Part shown: positions 25,633 to 34,719 of the stretch, piece after piece
Layout of the letters: the number at the start of each line of letters is the position of its first letter
Numbering within the stretch: the stretch's first letter is position 1
Assembly (NCBI RefSeq): GCF_001083785.1
Contig: NZ_LAVL01000002.1
Coordinates: forward strand, 124,001-188,000
Direction: 5' to 3'
From: Nonomuraea sp. SBT364
Lineage (GTDB): Bacteria > Actinomycetota > Actinomycetes > Streptosporangiales > Streptosporangiaceae
DNA length: 64,000 nucleotides
Made by a program: the position numbers and the translations under genes
Notes under the pieces: model-generated
Database searches by the model: none
What the model saw: the letters and a program-made list of their open reading frames with translations, nothing else
Told to the model about the DNA's origin: nothing

Positions 25633-26349
25633 TCATGACGTGCGTCGCATGGCTTCGGTGATCCGCTCGGCCGCGGCCATCACCGGCACCGCGTGCAGCC
25701 GCCCCGGAGCGCGGGTCAGGCGCTCGATGGGGCCCGACACGCTGACCGCCGCGATCACCTTGCCGCCGCTGCCCCTTATGGCGGCCGAGACGCTGGCCAC
25801 ACCCTGCTCACGCTCTCCCACGCTGTGCGCCCACCCCCTGCGCCGCACGGAGGCGAGGGTGGCCGCGGTGAACTTGGCGCCGCGCAGCCCCCGGTGCAGC
25901 CGGTCGGGCTCCTCCCAGGCCAGCAGGATCTGCGCGGCCGAGCCGGCGGTCATCGGCAGCGCCGACCCGACGGGCACGGTGTCGCGCAGGCCGCTGGACC
26001 GCTCGGCGGCGGCCACGCACACCCGTTCGTCACCCTGGCGCCGGTAGAGTTGCGCGCTCTCGCCCGTCAAGTCCCTCAACTGCATCAGCACGGGCGCGGC
26101 CACCGCGAGCAGGCGGTCCTCGCCGGCGGCCGTGGACAACTCGGAAAGCCTGGGGCCGAGCACGAACCTGCCCTGCGTGTCACGGGTCACGATGCGGTGG
26201 TGCTCAAGAGCGACGGCCAGCCGGTGGGCCGTGGGGCGTGCCAGGCCGGTGGCCTGGACGAGCTGTGCCAGGGAGGCCGGTCCGGCTTCGAGGGCATTGA
26301 GCACCAGAACGGCCTTGTCCAGTACTCCGACTCCGCTAGAGTTGTCCAT
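25633..26349 (-). CDS. ndgR: NdgR-type IclR-family regulator
   Basis: The 238-residue protein has an IclR N-terminal winged helix ([47 protein letters not shown]) and the IclR effector domain ([69 protein letters not shown]). Its divergent position beside leuCD is the diagnostic arrangement of NdgR, which in Streptomyces regulates leucine and other amino-acid genes. Start ATG 26349 reads [15 protein letters not shown] long open frame continues upstream on this strand but is only the antisense of leuC. Confidence 0.88.
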   Translation of the reverse strand: MDNSSGVGVLDKAVLVLNALEAGPASLAQLVQATGLARPTAHRLAVALEHHRIVTRDTQGRFVLGPRLSELSTAAGEDRLLAVAAPVLMQLRDLTGESAQLYRRQGDERVCVAAAERSSGLRDTVPVGSALPMTAGSAAQILLAWEEPDRLHRGLRGAKFTAATLASVRRRGWAHSVGEREQGVASVSAAIRGSGGKVIAAVSVSGPIERLTRAPGRLHAVPVMAAAERITEAMRRTS

Positions 26350-26360
26350 ACACCGATACT

Positions 26361-26383
26361 GCCGTCTCGACATATGAGAAGGC
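26361..26383. promoter_or_regulatory. candidate NdgR operator
   Basis: GCCGTCTC (26361-26368) and GAGAAGGC (26376-26383) are inverted repeats with one mismatch and a seven-base AT-rich spacer (GACATAT). It lies between the divergent ndgR and leuC starts, where the regulator would be expected to bind. Confidence 0.45.
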
Positions 26384-26415
26384 AAGTCGGAGGTCTGTCT
26401 CAAGGAGGAGATCCC

Positions 26416-27801
26416 ATGGGCCGCACACTGGCCGAGAAGGTCTGGGAGCAGCACGTCGTGCGCCGCGCCGACGGCGAGCCCGACCTGCTCTACATCGACC
26501 TGCACCTCATCCACGAGGTGACCAGCCCGCAGGCGTTCGACGGTCTCCGTCTCGCCGGCCGGCCCGTGCGAAGGCCCGATCTCACCATCGCCACCGAGGA
26601 CCACAACGTGCCGACCGTGCTCGGCCCGATCTCCGACCCGGTGTCCAAGACGCAGGTCGAGACCCTGCGCAAGAACGCCGCCGAGTTCGGCCTGCGGCTG
26701 CACCCGATGGGCGATGCCGGGCAGGGCGTGGTGCACATCATCGGCCCGCAGTTCGGCCTGACCCAGCCCGGCATGACGATCGTCTGCGGCGACTCCCACA
26801 CCTCGACCCACGGCGCGTTCGGCGGCATCGCGTTCGGCATCGGCACCTCCGAGGTCGAGCACGTGCTGGCCACCCAGACGCTGCCCGCCTACCGGCCCAG
26901 GACGATGGCCATCGAGGTCTCCGGCGAGCTGCCCGTCGGCGTCACGGCCAAGGACCTGATCCTGGCCATCATCGCCAAGATCGGCACCGGCGGCGGCCAG
27001 GGCTACATCGTCGAGTACCGCGGCGAGGCGGTGCGCAAGCTCTCCATGGAGGGCCGCATGACGGTGTGCAACATGTCCATCGAGGCGGGCGCCAGGGCCG
27101 GCCTGATCGCCCCCGACGAGACGACGTTCGCCTACCTCGAAGGCCGCCCGCACGCGCCCTCCGGCGAGGCGTGGGACCAGGCCGTCGCCTACTGGAAGAC
27201 GCTGAAGACCGACGACGACGCCGTGTTCGACAAGGTCGTCGAGATCGACGCCTCGACGCTGACCCCGTACGTCACCTGGGGCACGAACCCCGGCCAGGGC
27301 CTGCCGCTGGGCGCCAGCGTGCCCACGCCGGAGAGCTTCGCCGACCCGGTCGCCCGCTCGGCCGCCGAGCGCGCGCTCGACTACATGGGCCTGACCGCCG
27401 GCACCCCGCTGCGCGACATCGAGGTCGACACCGTCTTCGTCGGCTCGTGCACCAACGGCCGCATCGAGGACCTGCGCTCGGCCGCCGAGATCCTGCGCGG
27501 CCGCCGGGTCAAGACGCGCACGCTCATCGTCCCCGGCTCGATGCTGGTCAAGCTCCAGGCCGAGCAGGAGGGCCTGCACGAGGTGTTCAAGGCCGCCGGC
27601 GCCGAGTGGCGCGAGGCCGGCTGCTCCATGTGCCTGGGTATGAACCCCGACACCCTGCAGCCCGGCGAGCGCAGCGCCTCCACCTCCAACCGCAACTTCG
27701 AGGGCCGCCAGGGCAAGGGTGGCCGCACCCACCTGGTCTCGCCGCAGGTCGCCGCCGCGACCGCCGTCACCGGCCGCCTGACCGCCCCCGCCGACCTCTA
27801 G
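26416..27801 (+). CDS. leuC: 3-isopropylmalate dehydratase large subunit
   Basis: With LeuD it isomerises 2- to 3-isopropylmalate in leucine synthesis. It is an aconitase-superfamily protein of 461 residues. The 4Fe-4S cluster ligands are Cys345 (GSCTNGR) and Cys403/Cys406 ([10 protein letters not shown]). Substrate-binding motifs such as [22 protein letters not shown] and [20 protein letters not shown] are intact. GGAGGAG precedes ATG 26416. leuD follows 11 bases later, so they form an operon, probably under NdgR control. Confidence 0.96.
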   Translation: MGRTLAEKVWEQHVVRRADGEPDLLYIDLHLIHEVTSPQAFDGLRLAGRPVRRPDLTIATEDHNVPTVLGPISDPVSKTQVETLRKNAAEFGLRLHPMGDAGQGVVHIIGPQFGLTQPGMTIVCGDSHTSTHGAFGGIAFGIGTSEVEHVLATQTLPAYRPRTMAIEVSGELPVGVTAKDLILAIIAKIGTGGGQGYIVEYRGEAVRKLSMEGRMTVCNMSIEAGARAGLIAPDETTFAYLEGRPHAPSGEAWDQAVAYWKTLKTDDDAVFDKVVEIDASTLTPYVTWGTNPGQGLPLGASVPTPESFADPVARSAAERALDYMGLTAGTPLRDIEVDTVFVGSCTNGRIEDLRSAAEILRGRRVKTRTLIVPGSMLVKLQAEQEGLHEVFKAAGAEWREAGCSMCLGMNPDTLQPGERSASTSNRNFEGRQGKGGRTHLVSPQVAAATAVTGRLTAPADL

Positions 27802-27812
27802 GAGACCCACCG

Positions 27813-28400
27813 ATGGACGCCTTCACCACCCACACCGGTACGGCGGTGCCGCTGCGCCGCAGCAACGTCGACACCGACCAGATCATCCCGGCCGTCTGGC
27901 TCAAGCAGGTCAGCCGCACCGGGTTCGAGAGGGGCCTGTTCGCCGCCTGGCGCGAGGACCCGTCCTTCGTGCTCAACGACGCCTCCTACTCGGGCGCCTC
28001 CGTCCTGGTGTCCGGCCCCGACTTCGGCACCGGCTCCTCGCGCGAGCACGCCGTGTGGGCCCTGCAGCAGTACGGGTTCCGCGTCGTGATCGCCGCCCGG
28101 TTCGGCGACATCTTCCGCAACAACTCCACCAAGATGGGGCTGCTGCCGGTCGTCCTGCCCGACGCCCAGGTCGAGGCGCTGCAGGACGCCGTCGAGGCCG
28201 ACCCCGGCCTGGAGGTGACCGTCGACCTGGAGCGGCGCGAGGTCCGCTGGGCCGGCGAGAGCGTCGCCTTCGAGATCGACGACTACACCCGCTGGCGCCT
28301 CATGGAGGGCCTGGACGACATCGGGCTGACCCTGCGTCACGCCGACGACATCACCACGTACGAGAATGGTCGGCAGCCATGGCTGCCGACGACCGTCTAG
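27813..28400 (+). CDS. leuD: 3-isopropylmalate dehydratase small subunit
   Basis: This 195-residue swivel subunit has the family motifs [27 protein letters not shown] and [19 protein letters not shown], which complete the active site with LeuC. Ribosome binding site TAGGAG sits at the leuC stop. Its last 22 bases overlap the next small gene. Confidence 0.96.
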   Translation: MDAFTTHTGTAVPLRRSNVDTDQIIPAVWLKQVSRTGFERGLFAAWREDPSFVLNDASYSGASVLVSGPDFGTGSSREHAVWALQQYGFRVVIAARFGDIFRNNSTKMGLLPVVLPDAQVEALQDAVEADPGLEVTVDLERREVRWAGESVAFEIDDYTRWRLMEGLDDIGLTLRHADDITTYENGRQPWLPTTV

Positions 28401-28627
28401 AAGACGACGACCTGGCGCGGCGGTTGCGCGAAGCGCACCGCCGCGTCCGCATGCTGCACCTGACCGACCCCGCCGGCCGCGAACGGCTGGCGCGCCACTA
28501 CCTGTCCATCTGCGACCAGGCCAAGCTCGATCCGGGTCGCGCGGCCGTCCGGCTGGACAACTTCCTGGCCGCTCTCGACGAGGCCGCCGACACGCCACGC
28601 GAGGACGAAAACACGCCGGGTGATTGA
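28379..28627 (+). CDS. small charged protein downstream of leuD
   Basis: The 82-residue frame overlaps the leuD end by 22 bases. The product is highly charged and helical ([60 protein letters not shown]) with an acidic tail. No family is recognised. Codon use is normal for the genome and the overlap suggests translational coupling with leuCD, so I consider it a real gene of unknown role. Confidence 0.55.
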   Translation: MAADDRLEDDDLARRLREAHRRVRMLHLTDPAGRERLARHYLSICDQAKLDPGRAAVRLDNFLAALDEAADTPREDENTPGD

Positions 28628-28726
28628 GTTCGCCCGCAATCCCGCCTACTTTCGAGCGCGTAAGGGGTTTCTACGTCGACTCGTGAGCTGGAACCCCGAG
28701 CCGTAACTGGGGGAGCAGAAACTTTC

Positions 28727-29026
28727 ATGAACAAGCGGGAACTCGTCGACGCCATCGCAGACCGCGTCGGCGACAGGAAGACGGCGACCGAGGCCGTCAA
28801 CGCGATCATCGATGCCGTCCAGAAGGCAGTGGCGACCGGGGACAAGGTCTCGATCACGGGCTTCGGCGCATTCGAGATGGTGCACAAGCCGGCCAGGACG
28901 GCCAGGAACCCATCGACCGGGGCCGAGATCAAGGTGGCGGAGAGCTGGGCGCCCAAGTTCCGTCCCGGTTCGGATTTCAAGGATCTGGTGAACGAGGGCG
29001 GCAAGAAGGCCGCGAAGAAGAAGTGA
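28727..29026 (+). CDS. hup: HU-family DNA-binding protein
   Basis: The 99-residue histone-like protein has MNKRELVDAIADRVG at the start and the HU signature GFGAFEMVHKPARTARNPSTGAEI, ending in a short lysine tail (GGKKAAKKK). It bends and compacts DNA in the nucleoid. It lacks the long lysine/alanine extension of HupS/HupB types, so it is the short HupA form. A strong terminator follows, shared with the convergent gene. Confidence 0.95.
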   Translation: MNKRELVDAIADRVGDRKTATEAVNAIIDAVQKAVATGDKVSITGFGAFEMVHKPARTARNPSTGAEIKVAESWAPKFRPGSDFKDLVNEGGKKAAKKK

Positions 29027-29036
29027 CATCGTCGCC

Positions 29037-29080
29037 GTGAAAGGCCCGGGCTCCCTTTTCGGGGGCCCGGGCCTTTTCAC
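29037..29080. terminator. bidirectional terminator after hup
   Basis: AAAGGCCCGGGC and GCCCGGGCCTTTT form the core of a stem spanning 29037-29080, with T runs on both strands. It ends hup and the convergent cold-shock-like gene, whose last codons lie inside it. Confidence 0.85.
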
Positions 29081-29301
29081 GGCAGCGGAAAAGTCGACAG
29101 CGTGATGTAGCCGATCTCGCCGCCGGACATCGTGAAGCTGACCCGCTGGCCGGTGCGCAACAGCAGCAGCGGCCCGGCGTCGAAGGCATGGGCGGGGAAG
29201 GCCAGCACGGTCCCGTCGTCGAGGAAGACCGAGCCGGACCGGGTCGCCTCGTCGAAACTGCGCACCGTCCCCTGCACGCCTTCCAGCCTAGACCCGATCA
29301 C
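29077..29301 (-). CDS. small cold-shock-like domain protein
   Basis: The 74-residue protein resembles a cold-shock/OB domain: GVQGTVRSFDEATRSGSVFLDDGTVLAFPAHAFDAGPLLLLRTGQRVSF. The aromatic RNP residues of true CspA are mostly absent, so nucleic-acid binding is uncertain. GTG 29301 overlaps the end of cofC by 14 bases, which indicates translational coupling. Confidence 0.7.
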   Translation of the reverse strand: MIGSRLEGVQGTVRSFDEATRSGSVFLDDGTVLAFPAHAFDAGPLLLLRTGQRVSFTMSGGEIGYITLSTFPLP

Positions 29302-29935
29302 CGCCGGTGGGCCACAGCTCGGCGACCACCGCCGCCGTGTGCCTGCCCAGCCCGAGCTCGACGGCGGCGCGCAGGTCGTCCGGGGTGTCCACGTCGCGGC
29401 GCAGCGAGTCGACGCCCTCCAGGCACAGCTCCTTGGCCCCGCCCGCCAGGTGCTTGGCCCGCGACTCGCCGCCGAACCGCGGGGTGAAGGGCATGCCCGG
29501 CCGTACCCCGTAGAAGGTGGTGCCTACGTCGAGCGCGTCGGGCACGAACGCCTGGTCGAACTCGGCCGCGGCGGCCAGCGCGGTCGCCAGCTCGGCCGGG
29601 CGCAGCGCCGGCAGGTCGGCCTGGAGCGCGCCCACCGGGTCGCCGGGCGCCACCCGCACCGCGTGCGCGGCGCCCGTGCGCAGCGCCGTGTTGAGCCCCC
29701 GGTCGGGGTCGTGCACCACGTCGGCGCCGAGCGCGGACAGCGGTCCCGCGGCGGCCGGGTCGGCCGTCACCACGACTACCCTGGCCACCGCCGGGCAGGC
29801 GAGAGCGGCTGTGACGGTGTCGCAGGCGACCGCGACGGCCAGCCGCGTGCGGTGCGGCCCGGTGGCGGCGGCCAGCCTCGTCTTCGCCGCTACCAGCGTC
29901 TTCACCGGAATGACCAGCGACCAGCGGATGCTCAT
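29288..29935 (-). CDS. cofC: phosphoenolpyruvate / 2-phospho-L-lactate guanylyltransferase
   Basis: This 215-residue nucleotidyltransferase activates phosphoenolpyruvate (FbiD activity in actinobacteria) or 2-phospholactate with GTP in the first step toward the F420 side chain. Motifs are SLVIPVKTLVAAKTRLA, the metal-binding LQADLPALRPAEL and FTPRFGGESRAKHLAGG. F420 is a deazaflavin cofactor widespread in actinomycetes, which supports the host assignment. Other F420 genes are not in the window. Confidence 0.9.
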   Translation of the reverse strand: MSIRWSLVIPVKTLVAAKTRLAAATGPHRTRLAVAVACDTVTAALACPAVARVVVVTADPAAAGPLSALGADVVHDPDRGLNTALRTGAAHAVRVAPGDPVGALQADLPALRPAELATALAAAAEFDQAFVPDALDVGTTFYGVRPGMPFTPRFGGESRAKHLAGGAKELCLEGVDSLRRDVDTPDDLRAAVELGLGRHTAAVVAELWPTGGDRV

Positions 29936-30013
29936 AGGCTAAGCATCGCGCCTCGACATCCCCGGCGGCCAACCGGGAGACTTGTGCGCATACGAGAGGT
30001 GTTGGAGGAGACC

Positions 30014-30724
30014 ATGAGCCGCGTCACGCGACCGTCGCGTTTCTGGGAAACCCTGGCCGTCGTGATCGTGAAACCGCTCTCGTGGCTCCTGGTCAAGAGA
30101 GACTGGCGGCGCGGCGACCGGCTCCCGCGCACGGGAGGCTTGATCATCGCGGCCAACCACCTGTCGTGGGCCGATCCGGTGCTGCTGTCGCACTTCCTCT
30201 ACAACAACGGCCGCTGGCCGATCATCCTGGCGAAGGCGGCGCTGTTCAAGGTGCCGTTCCTGGGCCACGCGGTGCGCTCGCTGTGCGCCATCCCGGTCTA
30301 CCGGGGCAGCGCCGACGCCGCCAGGTCGCTGCAGGAGTCGGCGCAGCGGCTCAGGGACGGCGGCGCGATCCTGTTCTACCCCGAGGGCACCTGCACCCGC
30401 GATCCCCGGCTGTGGCCGATGGTCGGCAAGACCGGCGCCGCCCGGCTGGCCCTGGAGAGCGGCACGCAGGTGATCCCGGTCGCCCACTGGGGCGCCCACG
30501 AGCTGCTGCCCTACGGCGAGAAGCGGCCCAGGCTGTTCCCACGCAAGACCTTCCGCGTGCTGGTCGGGCCGCCGGTCGACCTGTCCAGGTACGCCGGCCT
30601 GCCGCCGCACGCCGACGTGCTGCGCGACGCCACCGCCGACATCATGGCCGCGGTCACCGCCCAGCTCGCCGAGCTGCGCGGCGAGAAGGCGCCCGAGACT
30701 CCCTACGATCCCGCCGGACGGTGA
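30014..30724 (+). CDS. plsC: 1-acylglycerol-3-phosphate acyltransferase (PlsC family)
   Basis: The enzyme attaches the second acyl chain to make phosphatidic acid. It has the NHLSWAD (NHx4D) catalytic motif and [13 protein letters not shown], and an N-terminal hydrophobic region. GGAGGAG precedes ATG 30014. It lies five bases upstream of gpsA, which supplies glycerol-3-phosphate, so the pair serves membrane lipid synthesis. Confidence 0.9.
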   Translation: MSRVTRPSRFWETLAVVIVKPLSWLLVKRDWRRGDRLPRTGGLIIAANHLSWADPVLLSHFLYNNGRWPIILAKAALFKVPFLGHAVRSLCAIPVYRGSADAARSLQESAQRLRDGGAILFYPEGTCTRDPRLWPMVGKTGAARLALESGTQVIPVAHWGAHELLPYGEKRPRLFPRKTFRVLVGPPVDLSRYAGLPPHADVLRDATADIMAAVTAQLAELRGEKAPETPYDPAGR

Positions 30725-30728
30725 CGAG

Positions 30729-31739
30729 ATGACCAAGGCCGCCGTGTTCGGCACCGGCTCCTGGGGGACCACGTTCGCGATGATCCTCGCCGAGGCGGGC
30801 AACAGGACCATCCTGTACGGGCGCCGCCGCGAGGTGGTCGAGTCGATCGACCGTACGCACATGAACACCGACTACCTGCCCGGCGTCGCGCTGCCCACCT
30901 CGCTGCGCGCCACCACCGACGTGGCCGAGGCGCTCGACGGGGCCGACTTCGTGGTGCTGGCCGTGCCGTCGCAGACGCTGCGGGCCAACCTGACGGCCTG
31001 GCGCGAGCACATCCCGCGCGACGCGGTGCTGGTGAGCCTGATGAAGGGCATCGAGCTCGGCACCACCAAGCGGATGAGCGAGGTGATCCGCGAGGTCGCC
31101 GGGGTGCCGCGGGAGCGGGTCGCGGTGGTCTCCGGGCCCAACCTGGCCAAGGAGATCGCCCAGCGCCAGCCCGCCGCCGCGGTCGTCGCCTGTGCCGACG
31201 AGGGCGTCGCCGGCCGGCTGCAGAAGGCCTGCCACCTGCCGCCGTGGTTCCGCCCCTACACCAACACCGACGTCGTCGGCGTGGAGCTCGGCGGTGCCGT
31301 GAAGAACGTGATCGCGCTGGCCGTCGGCGTGGCGGCGGGCATGGGCATGGGCGACAACGTCGGCGCCCTGCTCATGACCAGGGGCCTGGCCGAGATCTCC
31401 CGCCTGGGCGCCGCGCTCGGCGCCGACCCGCACACCTTCGCCGGGCTGGCCGGCATGGGCGATCTGGTGGCCACCTGCACCTCGCCGCTGTCACGCAACC
31501 GCACCTTCGGCGAGAACCTGGGGCGCGGCATGACGCTGGAGGAGGTCGTCGCGGCCACCCGGCAGACCGCCGAGGGCGTCAAATCCTGCGAATCGGTGCT
31601 GGAGCTGGCCAGGAAGCACGACGTGGAGATGCCCATCACCGAGGTGGTCGTCGGCGTCGTGCACGACGGCATGTCGCCTACCGAGGCGGGGATGCTGCTC
31701 ATGTCCCGCTCACCCAAACCAGAGCGTTACGGCGTCTGA
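30729..31739 (+). CDS. gpsA: NAD(P)-dependent glycerol-3-phosphate dehydrogenase
   Basis: It reduces dihydroxyacetone phosphate to glycerol-3-phosphate. The Rossmann motif is GTGSWGT at residues 8-14. The C-terminal domain has [20 protein letters not shown] (catalytic lysine) and [23 protein letters not shown]. Length 336 is typical. It forms an operon with plsC. Confidence 0.95.
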   Translation: MTKAAVFGTGSWGTTFAMILAEAGNRTILYGRRREVVESIDRTHMNTDYLPGVALPTSLRATTDVAEALDGADFVVLAVPSQTLRANLTAWREHIPRDAVLVSLMKGIELGTTKRMSEVIREVAGVPRERVAVVSGPNLAKEIAQRQPAAAVVACADEGVAGRLQKACHLPPWFRPYTNTDVVGVELGGAVKNVIALAVGVAAGMGMGDNVGALLMTRGLAEISRLGAALGADPHTFAGLAGMGDLVATCTSPLSRNRTFGENLGRGMTLEEVVAATRQTAEGVKSCESVLELARKHDVEMPITEVVVGVVHDGMSPTEAGMLLMSRSPKPERYGV

Positions 31740-31800
31740 TGTCCCGAAACACGCGTGCTCGACTCGCTGTTGCCGGGGCACGCCGGTAGATTCGGACCTC

Positions 31801-32898
31801 ATGAGCAAGCCACGCGTCGCCGTCGTTTTCGGAGGTCGCAATTCCGAGCATGCCGTGTCCCTGATGGGGGCGGGCAGCGTGCTGGAGGCGATCGACAGGA
31901 GCAAGTACGAGGTGATCCCCATCGGGATCGCCCAGGACGGCAGGTGGGTGCTGGCCTCGGCCGGTCAGCGGTTCCAGATCGAGGAAGGCGAGCTGCCCGC
32001 CGTCGACACCACCGGTGCGGCGCTCGCACTGCCTTCCGGCGGCGGTTCCCTCGTGGCCTACGACCCGGGCAGCATCCCGGTCGAGCTGGGCTCGGTCGAC
32101 GTGGTGTTCCCGGTGATGCACGGGCCGTTCGCCGAGGACGGCACCATCCAGGGGCTGCTGGAGATGGCCGGGGTCCGCTACGTCGGCTCCGGAGTGCTGG
32201 CCAGCGCGGTCGGCATGGACAAGGGCCACATGAAGACGGTCCTGGCCGCCGCCGGGCTGCCGATCGGCCGCTACGTGGTGGTCCGCGACCGCGACTGGCG
32301 GCTCGACCGCGACCGGGTGCTGAAGGAGGCCGAGGAGCAGCTCGGCTGGCCGGTGTTCGTCAAGCCGGCCAGGGCCGGGTCCTCGCAGGGCATCTCCAAG
32401 GCGCACGACCGGGCGGGGCTGGAGCAGGCCGTCGAGTTCGCCAGGCGGCACGATCCGAAGGTGCTCATCGAGGAGGCCATGACCGGCCGCGAGGTCGAGT
32501 GCGCGGTGCTGGAGTCGCTCGGCGACGACCCGCCCGCCGCGTCGGCGCCCGGCGAGGTCAGGGTGGAGGGCGGTCAGGAGTTCTTCGACTTCGAGGCCAA
32601 GTACTACCCCGACCAGATGTCGCTCACCGTGCCGGCCGGCATCCCGGCCGAGGCCGCCGAGGAGCTGCGGGCGATGGCGGTGCGCGCGTTCGAGGCGCTG
32701 GAGTGCGAGGGGCTGGCGCGGGTCGACTTCTTCTACACGCCCGAGGGCAGGCTGGTGCTCAACGAGATCAACACCATGCCGGGCTTCACCTCGCTCTCGG
32801 TGGCGCCGCAGCTCTGGGCCGCCTCCGGGCTGCCCTACCCGGCGCTGGTCGACCGGCTCGTCCAGCTCGCGCTCAACCGGTCACCGGGGCTGCGCTGA
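31801..32898 (+). CDS. ddl: D-alanine--D-alanine ligase
   Basis: This ATP-grasp ligase makes the D-Ala-D-Ala end of peptidoglycan precursors. Landmarks are VVFGGRNSEHAVSL, the MHGPFAEDGTIQGLLE omega region, VKPARAGSSQGISK and LNEINTMPGFTSLS. TAGATT (31787-31792) ends eight bases before the ATG with no ribosome binding site, consistent with leaderless translation. Nothing marks it as a D-Ala-D-Lac variant. Confidence 0.94.
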   Translation: MSKPRVAVVFGGRNSEHAVSLMGAGSVLEAIDRSKYEVIPIGIAQDGRWVLASAGQRFQIEEGELPAVDTTGAALALPSGGGSLVAYDPGSIPVELGSVDVVFPVMHGPFAEDGTIQGLLEMAGVRYVGSGVLASAVGMDKGHMKTVLAAAGLPIGRYVVVRDRDWRLDRDRVLKEAEEQLGWPVFVKPARAGSSQGISKAHDRAGLEQAVEFARRHDPKVLIEEAMTGREVECAVLESLGDDPPAASAPGEVRVEGGQEFFDFEAKYYPDQMSLTVPAGIPAEAAEELRAMAVRAFEALECEGLARVDFFYTPEGRLVLNEINTMPGFTSLSVAPQLWAASGLPYPALVDRLVQLALNRSPGLR

Positions 32899-33312
32899 CA
32901 CCTGGCCGATCGGGTCCGACAGCTCGGCGAGCACCTCGGCGGCCACGTGTGAGCCGCCGACCGTGACCTCCACGTAGAGCGGCGCGGCGACGGCGGTGAA
33001 CAGGGTGGGCCTTTCGGGATCGGCGAACCAGCCCACCCCGTTGATCTCCTGGAGCTGGTCGGTGGGCGCCATCCGGGCCGGCCTGGGCACGCCGCAGCGC
33101 AGCGCGACCGTGCCCGGCCCCCACACGGCGACGTACGGGGAGGCGGGCGTGGACTCGGTGCGGCCGTCGGGCCCGATCTTGTCGGGCAGCATCCCGGCCA
33201 GCCGGTCGCAGGCCGCCACCGCCTCGCCCTCGGGCACCGGCGGCTCCACCTGGACGGCGCCACCGCAGCCGGCCAGTGCGAACAGGACAAACAGGACGGC
33301 GGCCGTACGCAT
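32881..33312 (-). CDS. DUF3515 lipoprotein
   Basis: The signal peptide and lipobox (FALAGCGG) predict a membrane-anchored extracellular lipoprotein. The body matches DUF3515 of actinomycetes with paired cysteines (VAACDRL, VALRCGV) and INGVGWFAD. Function is unknown. The gene follows the Lrp-type domain gene on the minus strand 13 bases later and overlaps the ddl 3' end by 18 bases. Confidence 0.85.
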   Translation of the reverse strand: MRTAAVLFVLFALAGCGGAVQVEPPVPEGEAVAACDRLAGMLPDKIGPDGRTESTPASPYVAVWGPGTVALRCGVPRPARMAPTDQLQEINGVGWFADPERPTLFTAVAAPLYVEVTVGGSHVAAEVLAELSDPIGQVSAQPR

Positions 33313-33325
33313 GGAAAGATCTACC

Positions 33326-33559
33326 TTAGATATGGACAATCGGACACGTAAGGGTACGCGTGATGCCCTCCACGGCCTGGATCTGGGCCACGACGAGCTT
33401 GCCCAGCTCGTCGACGTTGCGGGCCTCGGCGCGCACGATCACGTCATAGGGGCCGGTCACGTCTTCCGCCTGAGTCACCCCGGCGATGCCGGAGATCTCG
33501 TGGGCCACCGCCGCCGCCTTGCCGACCTCGGTCTGAATAAGGATGTAGGCCTGCACCAT
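33326..33559 (-). CDS. Lrp/AsnC ligand-binding (RAM) domain protein
   Basis: The 77-residue protein is a stand-alone RAM domain without DNA-binding part: MVQAYILIQTEVGKAAAVAHEI, TGPYDVIVRAEARNVDELGKLVV and ITRTLTCPIV. Such proteins bind amino acids as oligomers and may modulate other Lrp proteins. GGGAGG precedes ATG 33559. It is the first gene of a two-gene unit with the DUF3515 lipoprotein. Confidence 0.87.
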   Translation of the reverse strand: MVQAYILIQTEVGKAAAVAHEISGIAGVTQAEDVTGPYDVIVRAEARNVDELGKLVVAQIQAVEGITRTLTCPIVHI

Positions 33560-33606
33560 TACGTCCTCCCAGGCGATTGGATCACGCCGAAGGGCCACCG
33601 TACCCT

Positions 33607-34593
33607 GTGAGCGTCAGGAGGTGCGTCATCACAGTCGGTGAACTCGGCGAGTTCGGAGTTGTGGCCCGTATCACCGGGCGCCTGCCACAGGGCGCCGCGG
33701 TTTTGCTTGGGCCGGGCGACGACGCCGCGATGGTCGGCGCGCCGGACGGGCGCGTCGTGGTCTCTACGGATCTACTGATCGAGGGTAGGCACTTCCGCCG
33801 CCATTGGTCCAGCGGCTACGACGTGGGCCGCAAGGCCGCGGCCCAGAATCTCGCCGACGTGGCCGCCATGGGCGCCGTGCCGACGTCGATCGTCGTCGGG
33901 CTCGGCATCCCGTCCTCGCTGCCGGTCGACTGGCTCGACGCGCTCACCGACGGCTTCCGCGACGAGTGCGCCCTGGTGGGGGCCGGTGTCGCGGGGGGTG
34001 ACGTCACCCGGTGCGACCTGGTGGTCATCGGGGTCACGGCGCTGGGCGACCTCCAGGGCCGGCCGCCGGTGACCCGCGCCGCCGCCCGGCCCGGTCATGT
34101 GGTGGCGGTGGCCGGGCGGCTCGGCTACTCGGCGGCCGGGCTGTCCCTGCTGGAGGCGGGCAGGGTCAACGGTCAGGATCACGCCGAGGGGGAGCGGGTC
34201 TGGGGGGAGGCGGTGGCGCGGCACCGGCGGCCGTGCCCTCCGTACGAATGCGGGCCGGAGGCGGCGCGCCTGGGCGCGAGCGCCATGCTGGACGTCAGCG
34301 ACGGGCTGCTGCAGGACCTCGGGCACATCGCCGTGGCCAGCGGCGTACGCGTCGAGCTGGACCCGCGGGCGCTCCCGCTGGCGGAGCCGGTGGCGGCGGC
34401 GGCCAAGGAGCTGGGCGCCGACCCGCTCGACTGGGTGCTCACCGGCGGCGAGGATCACGCGCTGGCCGCGACCTTCCCTCCGGAGGTACGGCTTCCGGCG
34501 TCCTGGCAGGTCGTGGGGCACGTGGTCGCGGGGGAGGGCGTCGGGGTCACCGGGCGTGAGACGGGGCCCGGCGGATGGGATCACTTTAGGTGA
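33607..34593 (+). CDS. thiL: thiamine-monophosphate kinase
   Basis: ThiL phosphorylates thiamine monophosphate to the active diphosphate. Motifs are LLGPGDDAAMV, STDLLIEGRHF, AAQNLADVAAMGA and MLDVSDGLLQDLGH. GTG 33607 is the only canonical start in reach, but the strong AGGAGG (33616-33621) lies inside that reading. The family N-terminus (M-TVGELGEFG) would correspond to an ATC at 33628, so the true start may be a non-canonical codon. thiD follows 1.9 kb downstream. Confidence 0.9.
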   Translation: MSVRRCVITVGELGEFGVVARITGRLPQGAAVLLGPGDDAAMVGAPDGRVVVSTDLLIEGRHFRRHWSSGYDVGRKAAAQNLADVAAMGAVPTSIVVGLGIPSSLPVDWLDALTDGFRDECALVGAGVAGGDVTRCDLVVIGVTALGDLQGRPPVTRAAARPGHVVAVAGRLGYSAAGLSLLEAGRVNGQDHAEGERVWGEAVARHRRPCPPYECGPEAARLGASAMLDVSDGLLQDLGHIAVASGVRVELDPRALPLAEPVAAAAKELGADPLDWVLTGGEDHALAATFPPEVRLPASWQVVGHVVAGEGVGVTGRETGPGGWDHFR

Positions 34594-34719
34594 CCGCATA
34601 GCCCGATTTGCGTAGTATTTTCCGAATTTAGGCCGTGACTGCGGGGAATGCTGGGACAAAGGCGTAGTAAAGGTGTTATGAAGATTGGCGGCCAACTGTA
34701 ACCGGCAGAGAGGGCTGTC

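Noticed and set aside
25633..27810. 725-codon open frame on the minus strand covering leuC and the IclR gene
   Set aside because: Everything upstream of the ATG at 26349 is antisense to leuC, with Leu/Gly/Arg-rich low-complexity translation and no family match; only the IclR part is a gene.
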